The notes beneath the pieces are model-generated. The model ran no database searches, was not told where the DNA came from, and worked only from the letters and a program-made list of their open reading frames with translations. Shown here one piece after another: positions 1-15,000 of a stretch of DNA of 64,000 nucleotides. The translations under genes and the position numbers were made by a program. The stretch is from Anisus vortex (Eukaryota; Mollusca; Gastropoda; Planorbidae), in assembly GCA_949126835.1 (NCBI GenBank), contig OX421497.1, forward strand, positions 16,990,823-17,054,822, read 5' to 3'. Within the stretch, counting starts at the first letter, position 1. The number at the start of each line of letters is the position of its first letter.

Positions 1-70
1 TCACTGTGCTGGTCACAGCATGCTGCATTGACATGCTGGCTACAGCTGATTGAAATCTGGACTTTGGATC
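1..70 (-). CDS. IRAG1: IRAG-like exon E12, cut by the window edge
   Basis: Acceptor CTAATTGTTGCAG is followed by GATCCAAAG in phase 0, reading DPKSRFQSAVASMSMQHAVT then STV, and the frame is open to base 1. No hydrophobic segment is reached, so the tail anchor expected from the family is not in the window. Confidence 0.62.
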
Positions 71-3000
71 CTGCAACAATTAGTTTGTAAAAGATATGAA
101 CACAATCATATTGAATAGATAAATGATAGCTTAAAATATGTCAAGCATAATATGTTATTAAAAGCATTGCATAATATTTCAAAAGCATTTTTTTAAACGG
201 TAGTAATACATAAATATATAACATGTTTGCACATAAATATAAAAATCTAAAAACAAATGATTTCAAAATGAAATTTTAAATCGTATAAACACAAAAAGCT
301 AATGTGTTAAATGTTAGAATTATGAAAAGCTTTATGTGTATTTTCAAGGTAACACTAGAAGCTAAGTATTTAAGTTAGTTCAGGTGAAATACATAATTTA
401 TGGTAAATTAAATAATAAAGCAAAAAATGTTTTAAAAAAAGTCCATAAATGTAAAATGTAATATTAAATTTAACATTTAATTTGAGTGCTGTAATGTTAT
501 TAACATATGAATGTCTATGTTCTTACAATGATAGAATCATATGGGCATAACTTCACACCACCAACAGAAAATGCGAGACCAGAAATAGTTGAGGCACCAA
601 TTAACATTAATCTACTTGTATGTTACCTACAGACAGTGTAAAATCTTTCCCATTGATAAAACTATAGCCAGTTAGTAAGTCAACATTCTTAAGGCCAAAT
701 AGTGAACATTAGTGGATACAAATAAATAAGTGCTAAAAAACTTGAATAATAATTAGTAGATTATGATAACTATAAAAAGATTTGAATTAATGCATAAACT
801 CAAATCCATTGAACTATTTTAATACTTTTGGTCTACTGCTACTAATTGCATCACAATATTTTTTAGAAGGATTGAAAGTTCTACCCACAATATAATAATT
901 TTTTTTTTACTAATATGATTGCTGTATATTCTCAGTAGACATTCAAATATAATTATCGTTATTAGACTTACATCACATCTTTACAACAAAATACTATTTA
1001 CTATTTTGAACATTCTCCTAAATGTGAGTCTACACAATCTTACTTTCTATTTAAACATACCAGTATTTGTTATTATCAAATGAATAGGTTAGAAGAAAAA
1101 TAATACCAAGTGTCCTACTGATGTAACAATACAATCTCAATTAGATAATGTGACTCATTCATTTTATATTAGTACAATAGAAAAAAAGGGTAGCTACAGG
1201 TTAGCTGCATGTAAGGACCTAATGAAAGCTGTTGATTAATTTTGATACTGAGACATTTGGATGATAAATACACAAGCTATCAGTATCAATAATAACACAG
1301 ACTTGTACTGCAAAACATGTCCAAATATAAGACAAAACAAATCTCGTGTCACCTAATACATTTATTATTCAACACTGGTCTAGATATTCCATGAGATAAA
1401 TTTAGTATCACATACTGGTTTGTATATTCTATGAAATAAATATAATATCATGTAGCCACATTTACAATGCACACAAGTCTAATGTTAAGATTGAAACATC
1501 AGCACTCAATACACAGTGAAGAATGTTCACTAAGGAAATGCCCTTCTTGTATTTATCTCACCTACCTCAGTCTCAGCAGACACTTTCAGCAAATTGTAGC
1601 TAGGATAAGAGGGCTCCATAAAAGGAGATGAGCTCTCCTGGTGGAATGGGTCAAGAAATGGATGGGAGTTATTCATTTCGTGATTGGCTATTTCAGCAAT
1701 GCCACCATATTATTACACTGACCTAACTTATTACACAAGGTTTATGGAACTCTTGTAGGATTAAATTATGTCATTAAACTGGACAGTCAAATTAGTTGTT
1801 TAAAAATCAAATGGTTAATAAGAATTATTAGGCATTGTAATGCTAGCATTTACAAAAAGAAATGTTTTAAAGTATATTTATTAATAATTGGTTTATAATT
1901 TGCTTTTAATTTGTGAGTAGAAAAATTATTACATGCCTTCACTACTGGTGGTACTCATAAAGTATGTATTTATATTGGAGAGTTTCTGTTATAAAGATCA
2001 TTTATAGTGCGTTTGTTAGCTTGTCAGCTTTTGTTATGTAGGGGTGACATGTTATATCTAAGTAATTAGTCAAAGTTTTGTTTAAAGAGAATTAAAGGAT
2101 TACCTAAAATATTAATTTTAACACAGGTATAACCTGTCATTTAGTATGTTCATTGCAGAAAGGACTTGACTTACTTATAAATATTTTTTGTTCTAGAACA
2201 CCTGAATATAGTCATATTCACAAATACTATAAATGCAAACAAAACATGTTAACTGGCAATAAATAATGTGTCCCTAATGTCTAAGCAATTAAGTAAAGTC
2301 CCAAATGGAGAATTTTCATTTTGTTAATCTTTTCATAAACAACTGATGGAAAAAAAAGGACATTTTTTTAACACTCACCCTACTAGTGAGATACACCAAA
2401 CATGAAAATGGATCAGTGTATACACCTAGTGTATATACCTAGTGGATATACATAGTGTATTTACCTAGTGTATTTACCTAGTGTATATACCTAGTGGATA
2501 TACATAGTGTATATACATAGTGTATATACATAGTGTATATACATAGTGTATATACCTAGTGTATATACATAGTGTATATACATAGTGTATATACATAGTG
2601 TATATACCTAGTGTATATACATAGTGTATATACATAGTGTATATACATAGTGTATATACCTAGTGTATATACATAGTGTATATACCTAGTGTATATACAT
2701 AGTGTATATACATAGAAGTTACCCTTACCAATGAAGCTGTCTGTATCATAGAGGGACTGCCAGATCCACCAAGAACTTTTGGTAAAGCTATTTCACTTCT
2801 ACGTCTCATCTAATAGGAAATTATAACAAAAAACACTTGATAAAAGTGTACAAGACATATGATACATTGTGCTTGTAATAGTAGGTTTTTTATTTCTGTT
2901 ATATTTTTTAAAATATTTTTTTTTTGTAATTCTGTTTATAATAATTTAACATATTATAATATAAAGAAAATGTAACTTAAAGAAAAATACAGAATGGAAC

Positions 3001-6000
3001 TAATAAAAAACAGGAACAAAAAAAGTCCAATATGATGATTCCTACATAACAGAACAAAAGAAACAAAGTTAGTTTTCAAAAACAGTTGTTAAAGAAATCA
3101 CCTGCCTAAGTTAGACAGTGATTGGAAGATGACAGCTTACACATCTAATATGTAAACATGACAGTTAAGAGTGACACCAAAAGTAGGACTTACACACTAC
3201 CTGACAATTAGTCCATGACACATGTATTCATGAATTTGCCAAGATTATTTCCTTTTTTTATAAGAGACTGGCATAATTTGTTTTTGATTTGCACAAATTG
3301 ACAGAATTAGTCCAAGACTAAAATGCTTTGAATAACAAATACATTTAATTCTCATAATCACAGATATTATTTCATTAAAAAAAATTTCATGTTTAATAGT
3401 AGCATAAAGGGTGCAAATGATTATACAAATTTATAAAAAATATAGAACTTGGCATCATTTTTTGAGATTTATATGAATCATTAATTTGATATCTTAAGCA
3501 AGGGATTGTCTGTTTTCAGAAGTCTCAACATATATTTTTTTCACATTAAAAAAGGAAGTGTTAAAATAAAAGTGATTAATAAGTATTTAAAAAAATGTAC
3601 AACTCATTTGAACATTTCTACCCCCCCCCCCCCTCCCCTTTATCTTGCCATACTTGTTTGCCCTACTTTATCTGGTCATGAAATAAAAAGAAGTAAATCA
3701 GTCTAATGTGTGTACAGTGTAAAGAGATGATTAGTCAACTAATGTAAAGACTTGACTTACTGGTCTAGCACCAGGACTTGTACCAGATATTGACATGGAA
3801 CGTCTGCCAGAACATGGATCTAGAGCAACAACAACATCTTATTTTATGTCCATTCAAAAAACACACACATAGTTAATTTTGATTTAATTTTGGCTGGAAA
3901 AGCTCTTTTGTGCACCTTTTACAATAAGTGCTTAGAAAGTAACATTATTCACTAGTGCAGGTATCACTTTCAGACCAATTTGATTCATACAGCGCGTGAA
4001 GCCCCAATCACACATTTCTGGGGCCATGGCACACAAGGGGATGTGTGGCCATAAAAATGCCCAGCCATCACACTTATCCCCAACTATTGTCAGAATACCA
4101 TCAGAGCTTGGTAGACTCAGTGACATCCTAAAAACCCCTCCCTAACAAATCCTAGCCTTTACCAGGATTCAAATATAAGACCTTTTGTATGCCAGCCAAG
4201 TACACTGCAGTGGTATACTACTGAATATTTTACACCATTACTTTCAAATCTCAGATTTAAAAATGTGTGTTTTTGAAGCCAAAAATATTTTGGTTTTTAG
4301 TATACTATATAAAATACCTGTTATTCCAAAGTCTAAGTGCATTCTTCTAGACATACCTGTATCCATACTGAAACCATTCACTGATTTCTCGCTCAAGACT
4401 TTTCTAGAAATACAACAAAATGCATTAATAGAATATGACAGGTTAATACAGTAGGTCTACTACTTTGATGTTTATAAACAACATCTGATTTCATCTGATG
4501 ACACAGTTATGCTTTTTACCTTGCCTCTGTTAGCTCTGATTCTTCCCTTTCACGAATTCTGCGCAAATTTTCAGTGTAGAGGACCATGACTTCCATAGCT
4601 TTACACATCCTCTTTTCCTAAACAAGATAAATCAATCTAAATCTGTGATTAAAGAGCTATGGATAGTTTTTTGGTTGTTAACATCTTGGTACTTCTCTTT
4701 CCTCAAAATTATTATTTTTGTACTATTTAATTAATTAACTTCTTTTGTTGTATATAAATGTAATCAATAGAGTTGATAGCTCTTACATTATTTTTTGGGT
4801 GTTTAATATAAACTTAATTGAGTACAAAAAAATAATTGAAGAGAAAACAAAGAAAATTGTGAAAATGAACCAATAGGAAGTGAACTTACTTGTTGAACAG
4901 CTCCATAGACCTCAGCCCTGCTTGAAACTCTAGCTGCACTTTGTTCTAACACATCAATGTGCTGTCTTAGCTTTTGTACAATAGCTCTTACTTGAGACTC
5001 TGACACAACCTCATGGAGTGGCTAGAATACAGTTTATATAATGTAGTATAGGGGATCATCAAGAAAGCCATGTGTCAATAACAGTTTAGGTCTACTAAAC
5101 ACATAATTTCATACAAAAATTATTTTAGAATGCTGAAATAAAAAAGAAGTTTTAAAAAGATAAAGCAAAGATAAAACATGGACTAATTTCAAAACAGTTG
5201 AATAAATGTATGCTTATATATAAATTTTTTTTAATGAAGTCAAAAGAAGTATTCAATATTTTTTTTATAGAAATCAGCATAATATTAAATAAATAAGAAT
5301 AGTGTTTAGTGTATGATTATTAAAGACTTTAACAATAGTATTGGAGGTATCATAGCTGTGTTACACTATTATTAAAGACTTTAACAATAGTATTGGAGGT
5401 ATCATAGCTGTGTTACACTATTATTAAAGACTTTAACAATAGTATTGGAGGTATCATAGCTGTGTTACACTATTATTAAAGACTTTAACAATAGTATTGG
5501 AGGTATCATAGCTGTGTTACACTATTATTAAAGACTTTAACAATAGTATTGGAGGTATCATAGCTGTGTTACACTATTATTAAAGACTTTAGCAATAGTA
5601 TTGGAGGTATCATAGCTGTGTTACACTATTATTAAAGACTTTAGCAATAGTATTGGAGGTATCATAGCTGTGTTACACTATTATTAAAGACTTTAACAAT
5701 AGTGTTGGAGGTATCATAGCTGTGTTACACTATTATTAAAGACTTTAGCAATAGTATTGGAGGTATCATAGCTGTGTTACACTATTATTAAAGACTTTAA
5801 CAATAGTATTGGAGGTATCATAGCTGTGTTACACTATTATTAAAGACTTTAACAATAGTATTGGAGGTATCATAGCTGTGTTACACTATTATTAAAGACT
5901 TTAGCAATAGTATTGGAGGTATCATAGCTGTGTTACACTATTATTAAAGACTTTAACAATAGTATTGGAGGTATCATAGCTGTGTTACACTATTATTAAA

Positions 6001-9000
6001 GACTTTAGCAATAGTATTGGAGGTATCATAGCTGTGTTACACTATTATTAAAGACTTTAGCAATAGTATTGGAGGTATCATAGCTGTGTTACACTATTAT
6101 TAAAGACTTTAGCAATAGTATTGGAGGTATCATAGCTGTGTTACACTATTATTAAAGACTTTAGCAATAGTATTGGAGGTATCATAGCTGTGTTACACTA
6201 TTATTAAAGACTTTAACAATAGTATTGGAGGTATCATAGCTGTGTTACACTATTATTAAAGACTTTAACAATAGTATTGGAGGTATCATAGCTGTGTTAC
6301 ACTATTATTAAAGACTTTAGCAATAGTATTGGAGGTATCATAGCTGTGTTACACTATTATTAAAGACTTTAGCAATAGTATTGGAGGTATCATAGCTGTG
6401 TTACACTATTATTAAAGACTTTAACAATAGTGTTGGAGGTATCATAGCTGTGTTACACTATTATTAAAGACTTTAGCAATAGTATTGGAGGTATCATAGC
6501 TGTGTTACACTATTATTAAAGACTTTAACAATAGTATTGGAGGTATCATAGCTGTGTTACACTATTATTAAAGACTTTAGCAATAGTATTGGAGGTATCA
6601 TAGCTGTGTTACACTATTATTAAAGACTTTAACAATAGTATTGGAGGTATCATAGCTGTGTTACACTATTATTAAAGACTTTAGCAATAGTATTGGAGGT
6701 ATCATAGCTGTGTTACACTATTATTAAAGACTTTAGCAATAGTATTGGAGGTATCATAGCTGTGTTACACTATTATTAAAGACTTTAGCAATAGTATTGG
6801 AGGTATCATAGCTGTGTTACACTATTATTAAAGACTTTAGCAATAGTATTGGAGGTATCATAGCTGTGTTACACTATTATTAAAGACTTTAACAATAGTA
6901 TTGGAGGTATCATAGCTGTGTTACACTATTATTAAAGACTTTAACAATAGTATTGGAGGTATCATAGCTGTGTTACACTATTATTAAAGACTTTAGCAAT
7001 AGTATTGGAGGTATCATAGCTGTGTTACACTATTATTAAAGACTTTATCAATAGTATTGGAGGTATCATAGCTGTGTTACACTATTATTAAAGACTTTAG
7101 CAATAGTATTGGAGGTATCATAGCTGTGTTACACTATTATTAAAGACTTTAACAATAGTATTGGAGGTATCATAGCTGTGTTACACTATTATTAAAGACT
7201 TTAGCAATAGTATTGGAGGTATCATAGCTGTGTTACACTATTATTAAAGACTTTAGCAATAGTATTGGAGGTATCATAGCTGTGTTACACTATTATTAAA
7301 GACTTTAACAATAGTATTGGAGGTATCATAGCTGTGTTACACTATTATTAAAGACTTTAACAATAGTATTGGAGGTATCATAGCTGTGTTACACTATTAT
7401 TAAAGACTTTAACAATAGTATTGGAGGTATCATAGCTGTGTTACACTATTATTAAAGACTTTAACAATAGTATTGGAGGTATCATAGCTGTGTTACACTA
7501 TTATTAAAGACTTTAACAATAGTATTGGAGGTATCATAGCTGTGTTACACTATTATTAAAGACTTTAACAATAGTATTGGAGGTATCATAGCTGTGTTAC
7601 ACTATTATTAAAGACTTTAACAATAGTATTGGAGGTATCATAGCTGTGTTACACTATTATTAAAGACTTTAGCAATAGTATTGGAGGTATCATAGCTGTG
7701 TTACACTATTATTAAAGACTTTAACAATAGTATTGGAGGTATCATAGCTGTGTTACACTATTATTAAAGACTTTAACAATAGTATTGGAGGTATCATAGC
7801 TGTGTTACACTATTATTAAAGACTTTAACAATAGTATTGGAGGTATCATAGCTGTGTTACACTATTATTAAAGACTTTAACAATAGTATTGGAGGTATCA
7901 TAGCTGTGTTACACTATTATTAAAGACTTTAACAATAGTATTGGAGGTATCATAGCTGTGTTACACTATTATTAAAGACTTTAACAATAGTATTGGAGGT
8001 ATCATAGCTGTGTTACACTATTATTAAAGACTTTAACAATAGTATTGGAGGTATCATAGCTGTGTTACACTATTATTAAAGACTTTAACAATAGTATTGG
8101 AGGTATCATAGCTGTGTTACACTATTATTAAAGACTTTAGCAATAGTATTGGAGGTATCATAGCTGTGTTACACTATTATTAAAGACTTTAACAATAGTA
8201 TTGGAGGTATCATAGCTGTGTTACACTATTATTAAAGACTTTAGCAATAGTATTGGAGGTATCATAGCTGTGTTACACTATTATTAAAGACTTTAACAAT
8301 AGTATTGGAGGTATCATAGCTGTGTTACACTATTATTAAAGACTTTAGCAATAGTATTGGAGGCATCATAGCTGTGTTACACTATTATTAAAGACTTTAG
8401 CAATAGTATTGGAGGTATCATAGCTGTGTTACACTATTATTAAAGACTTTAGCAATAGTATTGGAGGTATCATAGCTGTGTTACACTATTATTAAAGACT
8501 TTAGCAATAGTATTGGAGGTATCATAGCTGTGTTACACTATTATTAAAGACTTTAACAATAGTATTGGAGGTATCATAGCTGTGTTACACTATTATTAAA
8601 GACTTTAGCAATAGTATTGGAGGTATCATAGCTGTGTTACACTATTATTAAAGACTTTAGCAATAGTATTGGAGGTATCATAGCTGTGTTACACTATTAT
8701 TAAAGACTTTAGCAATAGTATTGGAGGTATCATAGCTGTGTTACACTATTATTAAAGACTTTAACAATAGTATTGGAGGTATCATAGCTGTGTTACACTA
8801 TTATTAAAGACTTTAGCAATAGTATTGGAGGTATCATAGCTGTGTTACACTATTATTAAAGACTTTAGCAATAGTATTGGAGGTATCATAGCTGTGTTAC
8901 ACTATTATTAAAGACTTTAGCAATAGTATTGGAGGTATCATAGCTGTGTTACACTATTATTAAAGACTTTAGCAATAGTATTGGAGGTATCATAGCTGTG

Positions 9001-12000
9001 TTACACTATTATTAAAGACTTTAGCAATAGTATTGGAGGTATCATAGCTGTGTTACACTATTATTAAAGACTTTAGCAATAGTATTGGAGGTATCATAGC
9101 TGTGTTACACTATTATTAAAGACTTTAGCAATAGTATTGGAGGTATCATAGCTGTGTTACACTATTATTAAAGACTTTAGCAATAGTATTGGAGGTATCA
9201 TAGCTGTGTTACACTATTATTAAAGACTTTAGCAATAGTATTGGAGGTATCATAGCTGTGTTACACTATTATTAAAGACTTTAGCAATAGTATTGGAGGT
9301 ATCATAGCTGTGTTACACTATTATTAAAGACTTTAGCAATAGTATTGGAGGTATCATAGCTGTGTTACACTATTATTAAAGACTTTAACAATAGTATTGG
9401 AGGTATCATAGCTGTGTTACACTATTATTAAAGACTTTAGCAATAGTATTGGAGGTATCATAGCTGTGTTACACTATTATTAAAGACTTTAGCAATAGTA
9501 TTGGAGGTATCATAGCTGTGTTACACTATTATTAAAGACTTTAACAATAGTATTGGAGGTATCATAGCTGTGTTACACTATTATTAAAGACTTTAACAAT
9601 AGTATTGGAGGTATCATAGCTGTGTTACACTATTATTAAAGACTTTAACAATAGTATTGGAGGTATCATAGCTGTGTTACACTATTATTAAAGACTTTAA
9701 CAATAGTATTGGAGGTATCATAGCTGTGTTACACTATTATTAAAGACTTTAACAATAGTATTGGAGGTATCATAGCTGTGTTACACTATTATTAAAGACT
9801 TTAACAATAGTATTGGAGGTATCATAGCTGTGTTACACTATTATTAAAGACTTTAACAATAGTATTGGAGGTATCATAGCTGTGTTACACTATTATTAAA
9901 GACTTTAGCAATAGTATTGGAGGTATCATAGCTGTGTTACACTATTATTAAAGACTTTAACAATAGTATTGGAGGTATCATAGCTGTGTTACACTATTAT
10001 TAAAGACTTTAACAATAGTATTGGAGGTATCATAGCTGTGTTACACTATTATTAAAGACTTTAACAATAGTATTGGAGGTATCATAGCTGTGTTACACTA
10101 TTATTAAAGACTTTAACAATAGTATTGGAGGTATCATAGCTGTGTTACACTATTATTAAAGACTTTAACAATAGTATTGGAGGTATCATAGCTGTGTTAC
10201 ACTATTATTAAAGACTTTAACAATAGTATTGGAGGTATCATAGCTGTGTTACACTATTATTAAAGACTTTAACAATAGTATTGGAGGTATCATAGCTGTG
10301 TTACACTATTATTAAAGACTTTAACAATAGTATTGGAGGTATCATAGCTGTGTTACACTATTATTAAAGACTTTAGCAATAGTATTGGAGATATCATAGC
10401 TGTGTTACACTATTATTAAAGACTTTAACAATAGTATTGGAGGTATCATAGCTGTGTTACACTATTATTAAAGACTTTAGCAATAGTATTGGAGGTATCA
10501 TAGCTGTGTTACACTATTATTAAAGACTTTAACAATAGTATTGGAGGTATCATAGCTGTGTTACACTATTATTAAAGACTTTAGCAATAGTATTGGAGGT
10601 ATCATAGCTGTGTTACACTATTATTAAAGACTTTAACAATAGTATTGGAGGTATCATAGCTGTGTTACACTATTATTAAAGACTTTAGCAATAGTATTGG
10701 AGGTATCATAGCTGTGTTACACTATTATTAAAGACTTTAGCAATAGTATTGGAGGTATCATAGCTGTGTTACACTATTATTAAAGACTTTAGCAATAGTA
10801 TTGGAGGTATCATAGCTGTGTTACACTATTATTAAAGACTTTAGCAATAGTATTGGAGGTATCATAGCTGTGTTACACTATTATTAAAGACTTTAGCAAT
10901 AGTATTGGAGGTATCATAGCTGTGTTACACTATTATTAAAGACTTTAACAATAGTATTGGAGGTATCATAGCTGTGTTACACTATTATTAAAGACTTTAG
11001 CAATAGTATTGGAGGTATCATAGCTGTGTTACACTATTATTAAAGACTTTAACAATAGTATTGGAGGTATCATAGCTGTGTTACACTATTATTAAAGACT
11101 TTAGCAATAGTATTGGAGGTATCATAGCTGTGTTACACTATTATTAAAGACTTTAGCAATAGTATTGGAGGTATCATAGCTGTGTTACACTATTATTAAA
11201 GACTTTAGCAATAGTATTGGAGGTATCATAGCTGTGTTACACTATTATTAAAGACTTTAGCAATAGTATTGGAGGTATCATAGCTGTGTTACACTATTAT
11301 TAAAGACTTTAGCAATAGTATTGGAGGTATCATAGCTGTGTTACACTATTATTAAAGACTTTAGCAATAGTATTGGAGGTATCATAGCTGTGTTACACTA
11401 TTATTAAAGACTTTAGCAATAGTATTGGAGGTATCATAGCTGTGTTACACTATTATTAAAAATCTATTATAATGAGACTATCTTTACCAGGGAGTTATAA
11501 GCACACAAAGGACAATATATAGGCTAAATAAAGCATTTAGGTCAAGGGGCCAGGCTAATATATTACCTCCAATAGTTCTCTGAGTGTCCTTATTTCTGTA
11601 TCCACATTTTGCTCAGCTAAATCTCTAGACCTCTCCTGTACACCGACTCTCTGTTCTAGAGTAAACTTGTCAGTTTTGAAGGCTAATGAAAGGCTGATAA
11701 ATTTACTCTGCAAACCAAAAAGTGCAATATTTGTTGGTTCATGTACATATTATTATTTAAACAGGTAACATAAAGCTTGGAAAACATACACTGAGCATAA
11801 TCAGTTGAATTAGTCTATTAAATGAAATCGCCTTTAGCCTGTTGAATTGTAGGCTAATTGTTTCATTACTTGATTCACTGTTTGACAAAAAGTTATTAAA
11901 TACAAACCTTAACAATAGCCCTGTTCGTTTTTATGTATGAAAACTAATTGGAAATTTAGATTAAGCCTTTTCGTCTTTGTTTTCTGCAAAGTTGAAATTT

Positions 12001-15000
12001 AGTTTTAAACATTTCATATTTTTGGGCACATAATTGCCGACTAAAGCATCTAACGGACCTAATCAGTGTTGCAGTTAGGATTGCAAAGTATGCCTAAAAC
12101 TAATTGAGCCTAAGGAGCAATGGTTACACTGTCACCTACAAATACAATGTTGTCAGTGCAAAACACAATGTCCCCTTATTCCTTCATTTTGTCAACGCTA
12201 GATGGAACAGAAGAAACTATATAATGCTACAAACGTAATGCTATAGAGTCACTATAGATTTAATGAAAAAGTATATTTCTACCTACCTCTAACTCTTTTT
12301 GTGGGAGTTGATCAACACTATGAGAAATACAAAGAAATACAAAATGTACTTTACCAAAACGTTTGTTAAAAAAAAAAAGAAATAACAAGATAAAAACACC
12401 AACATGAATGACTATATATTATATTGTATATATAAAATAAAATGACTAATGACTTATAGACTGGAAACCAATTAGCATTAGACTAAGATCAGAATGAGGC
12501 AGACAAGCTGACAGTACGAGTTAATAGAAAGGGAGTAACAACACAGTTTTTATTATACTCCCTTTCTTTGTAAACTAAGTTTATATTTAATTTATATCTT
12601 GATAGATTGAAATAAAATAATATAAGTGATATCATGTCCTATAAATTTCCACACTAAAATTTTGCGCATCCTTTTTTTTTTCTAGCTTTTGCCCGCAAAA
12701 ACCATAAAAAGATAACTCGCTTTGTTTCGGCTTCCGGTAGACCGGTAGAGGCAGCCATGTTTTTTTTCTTCGATTCGAAAATTGTTCGAAGTGACTATTC
12801 CCAAGGCTATGATGCTGAAAATTTGATAGAATGTATTGTTAGTCTGGACTAAGTCTGCTACCCAAGTTCCATCTCGATTAGACGACGGGAAATGGTCGAA
12901 AAATCGATGCAAAGTTTTCCAAGCAAGCAATTTAAGCAACAGGACAAGCAAGCAGACAGCACGAGTTAATAGAAAGGGAGTAATAAAGACACGTTAAAAC
13001 AAATTCTTTACCCCCGTAGTTTTCCCAGTGCTATTTCTAGTAATCTTTATTTCAATAATGTCATTATATGTCATTTTATGAAAGAAAACCTTTAGGTTCT
13101 AATTATCTTATAAAACAACACCTAGCGTCACTTTGCGATGTGTTTTGTTTGTAGTTTGTTTTTCCCACCAAACTAAACAAGTAAGACATTATACTGCTGC
13201 CCATAAACCATTACTTAAATTCATAGTATAAAGTCTGTGAAGGGCATAATATGCCATATGTAATTTCCCAAGGATTCAAAATAATAGATGAATTGTATTG
13301 CACTACAAACACTCTATATTATAAGTCTTACTAATGGTGAGTGAAACTTTAATGAGCCTAGGCTATTACAACAACATATACTGTAATAATAAGTAGTCAT
13401 TTAGAAAGAGGGAAGTAACCTGCCATACTGCACTACCCAAAAAACTTGTAGTTGTTGAATCCATATACGTTGAATTGAGGATTTCAAGATTCACGTTGAT
13501 ATTTCTATCAGAAACCCAATATGTCATCACTTGAAAAGCGTTTTGAGTTTAACATAAAACTGGTAATGCGTTCTAGTGATAGATGCTATTTCGGCTGTCC
13601 ACAGGCGAGCGTGAGTTGGTGCGCGGGGGAAAGGGGATGGGGGGGGGGGGTCATTCATAAACAAGGGTCTTTAAAAAATCGGGTATCTAATTAATGTTTT
13701 AACACTGTATTTCTCTTCACCTTAATACTGTTGGGACATGGTGGCAACGCGTTTGGCTGGCGTACCGAAGATTCTGGGTTCATGTCCTGGTGAAGGGTAT
13801 CACTTTTCGCGGGTATGGAATGAACCCGAGCCTACCCAGACCTGATCGGTACCACCCATTAGTTGGGGCAAAGTAAAGGAGACAGGACATAGTTCTGGTT
13901 ATACAATCCCTATTAATATTATGCCGTGGCCACGGACATTGAAGAACGCTGTTTCATTTACCCTAACAGGATTACTTAACTTAAAAAAAAAACTATGCTA
14001 TATTTCACTTTGCTACGTTAAGCCTTAAGATAAGAACACAGGATCATCACGTATGCCTATTACTAAATTATAAGCTTACACGGACATTTGTCTGTATAGA
14101 GTATAGACTATGTTATAAGACAATTGTACAACTTTTCTTATTCCGTGGTTCAAGAAAAGAAATGTATCGCTGCAAGCGCTTCCCTTAATATTATTATATA
14201 TGCTGCTGTTTTACTCGTGTGGAGTTACTGATCTCCCACAGGAAAGCCCACCAGATATGGTTGGTACCGGGGAAATCAAATACCCGGAACGGATCAAAAT
14301 CAGTACCTAGCTACAAACAAACCTATACCCGAAAACCTAGACAGCTATCCAGAGAGCTGAGAGGGGAATTCCTCCCCAGACGGTTTCACATTAGGCTAAC
14401 AACCTGCTAAGTAAAACAACATCAGGCTACAGAAACAGCAACATCCAAAGGCCAAAACTACCATGGGAGATCAGCTGAGGGTTGAGGTTGTGATGCCTGA
14501 GAGGACGAAGCGAGATGAAAGCCGAAAGGAAGTCTCTCCTCCGACACAATACTTGTCGACCCCAGAAAAAAAAATTAAAATCGGAGCGAGGATAGCGAGC
14601 ACCATGTTCGAATCTGGGAAAACTGGCCAAGTAATCAAAGAAATGGTACGTTACAAAGTCAACATCTTGGGTGTAAATGAAATTCGATGGACAGACTCGG
14701 GAATGGTGTCATCAGGCCATCAAACTGTACTTTACTCTAGAAGATCTGACGGTCAACATCAGGAAGTGTGGGTCTTATTATGGACAAGCAGGACTCCTAC
14801 TATTTCGAATTTCTATTAATGATCTACCAAATTGCATGAACACAGGAACAAACGATTATTTGCCGATGATTGCATAATTTATAGAATAATAAAGATAGTG
14901 AACTTTTACAAAAAGACCCAGATGAACTACAAAAAATGGGAATCTAACTGGAGTTTGTCTTTTTTCACCCAGAAAAATGATAAGAGTATCCAAGGAAATT

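Noticed and set aside
5316..11451. Regular direct repeats suggesting a CRISPR array
   Set aside because: The units are contiguous without spacers and lie in a spliced eukaryotic intron. This is a satellite.
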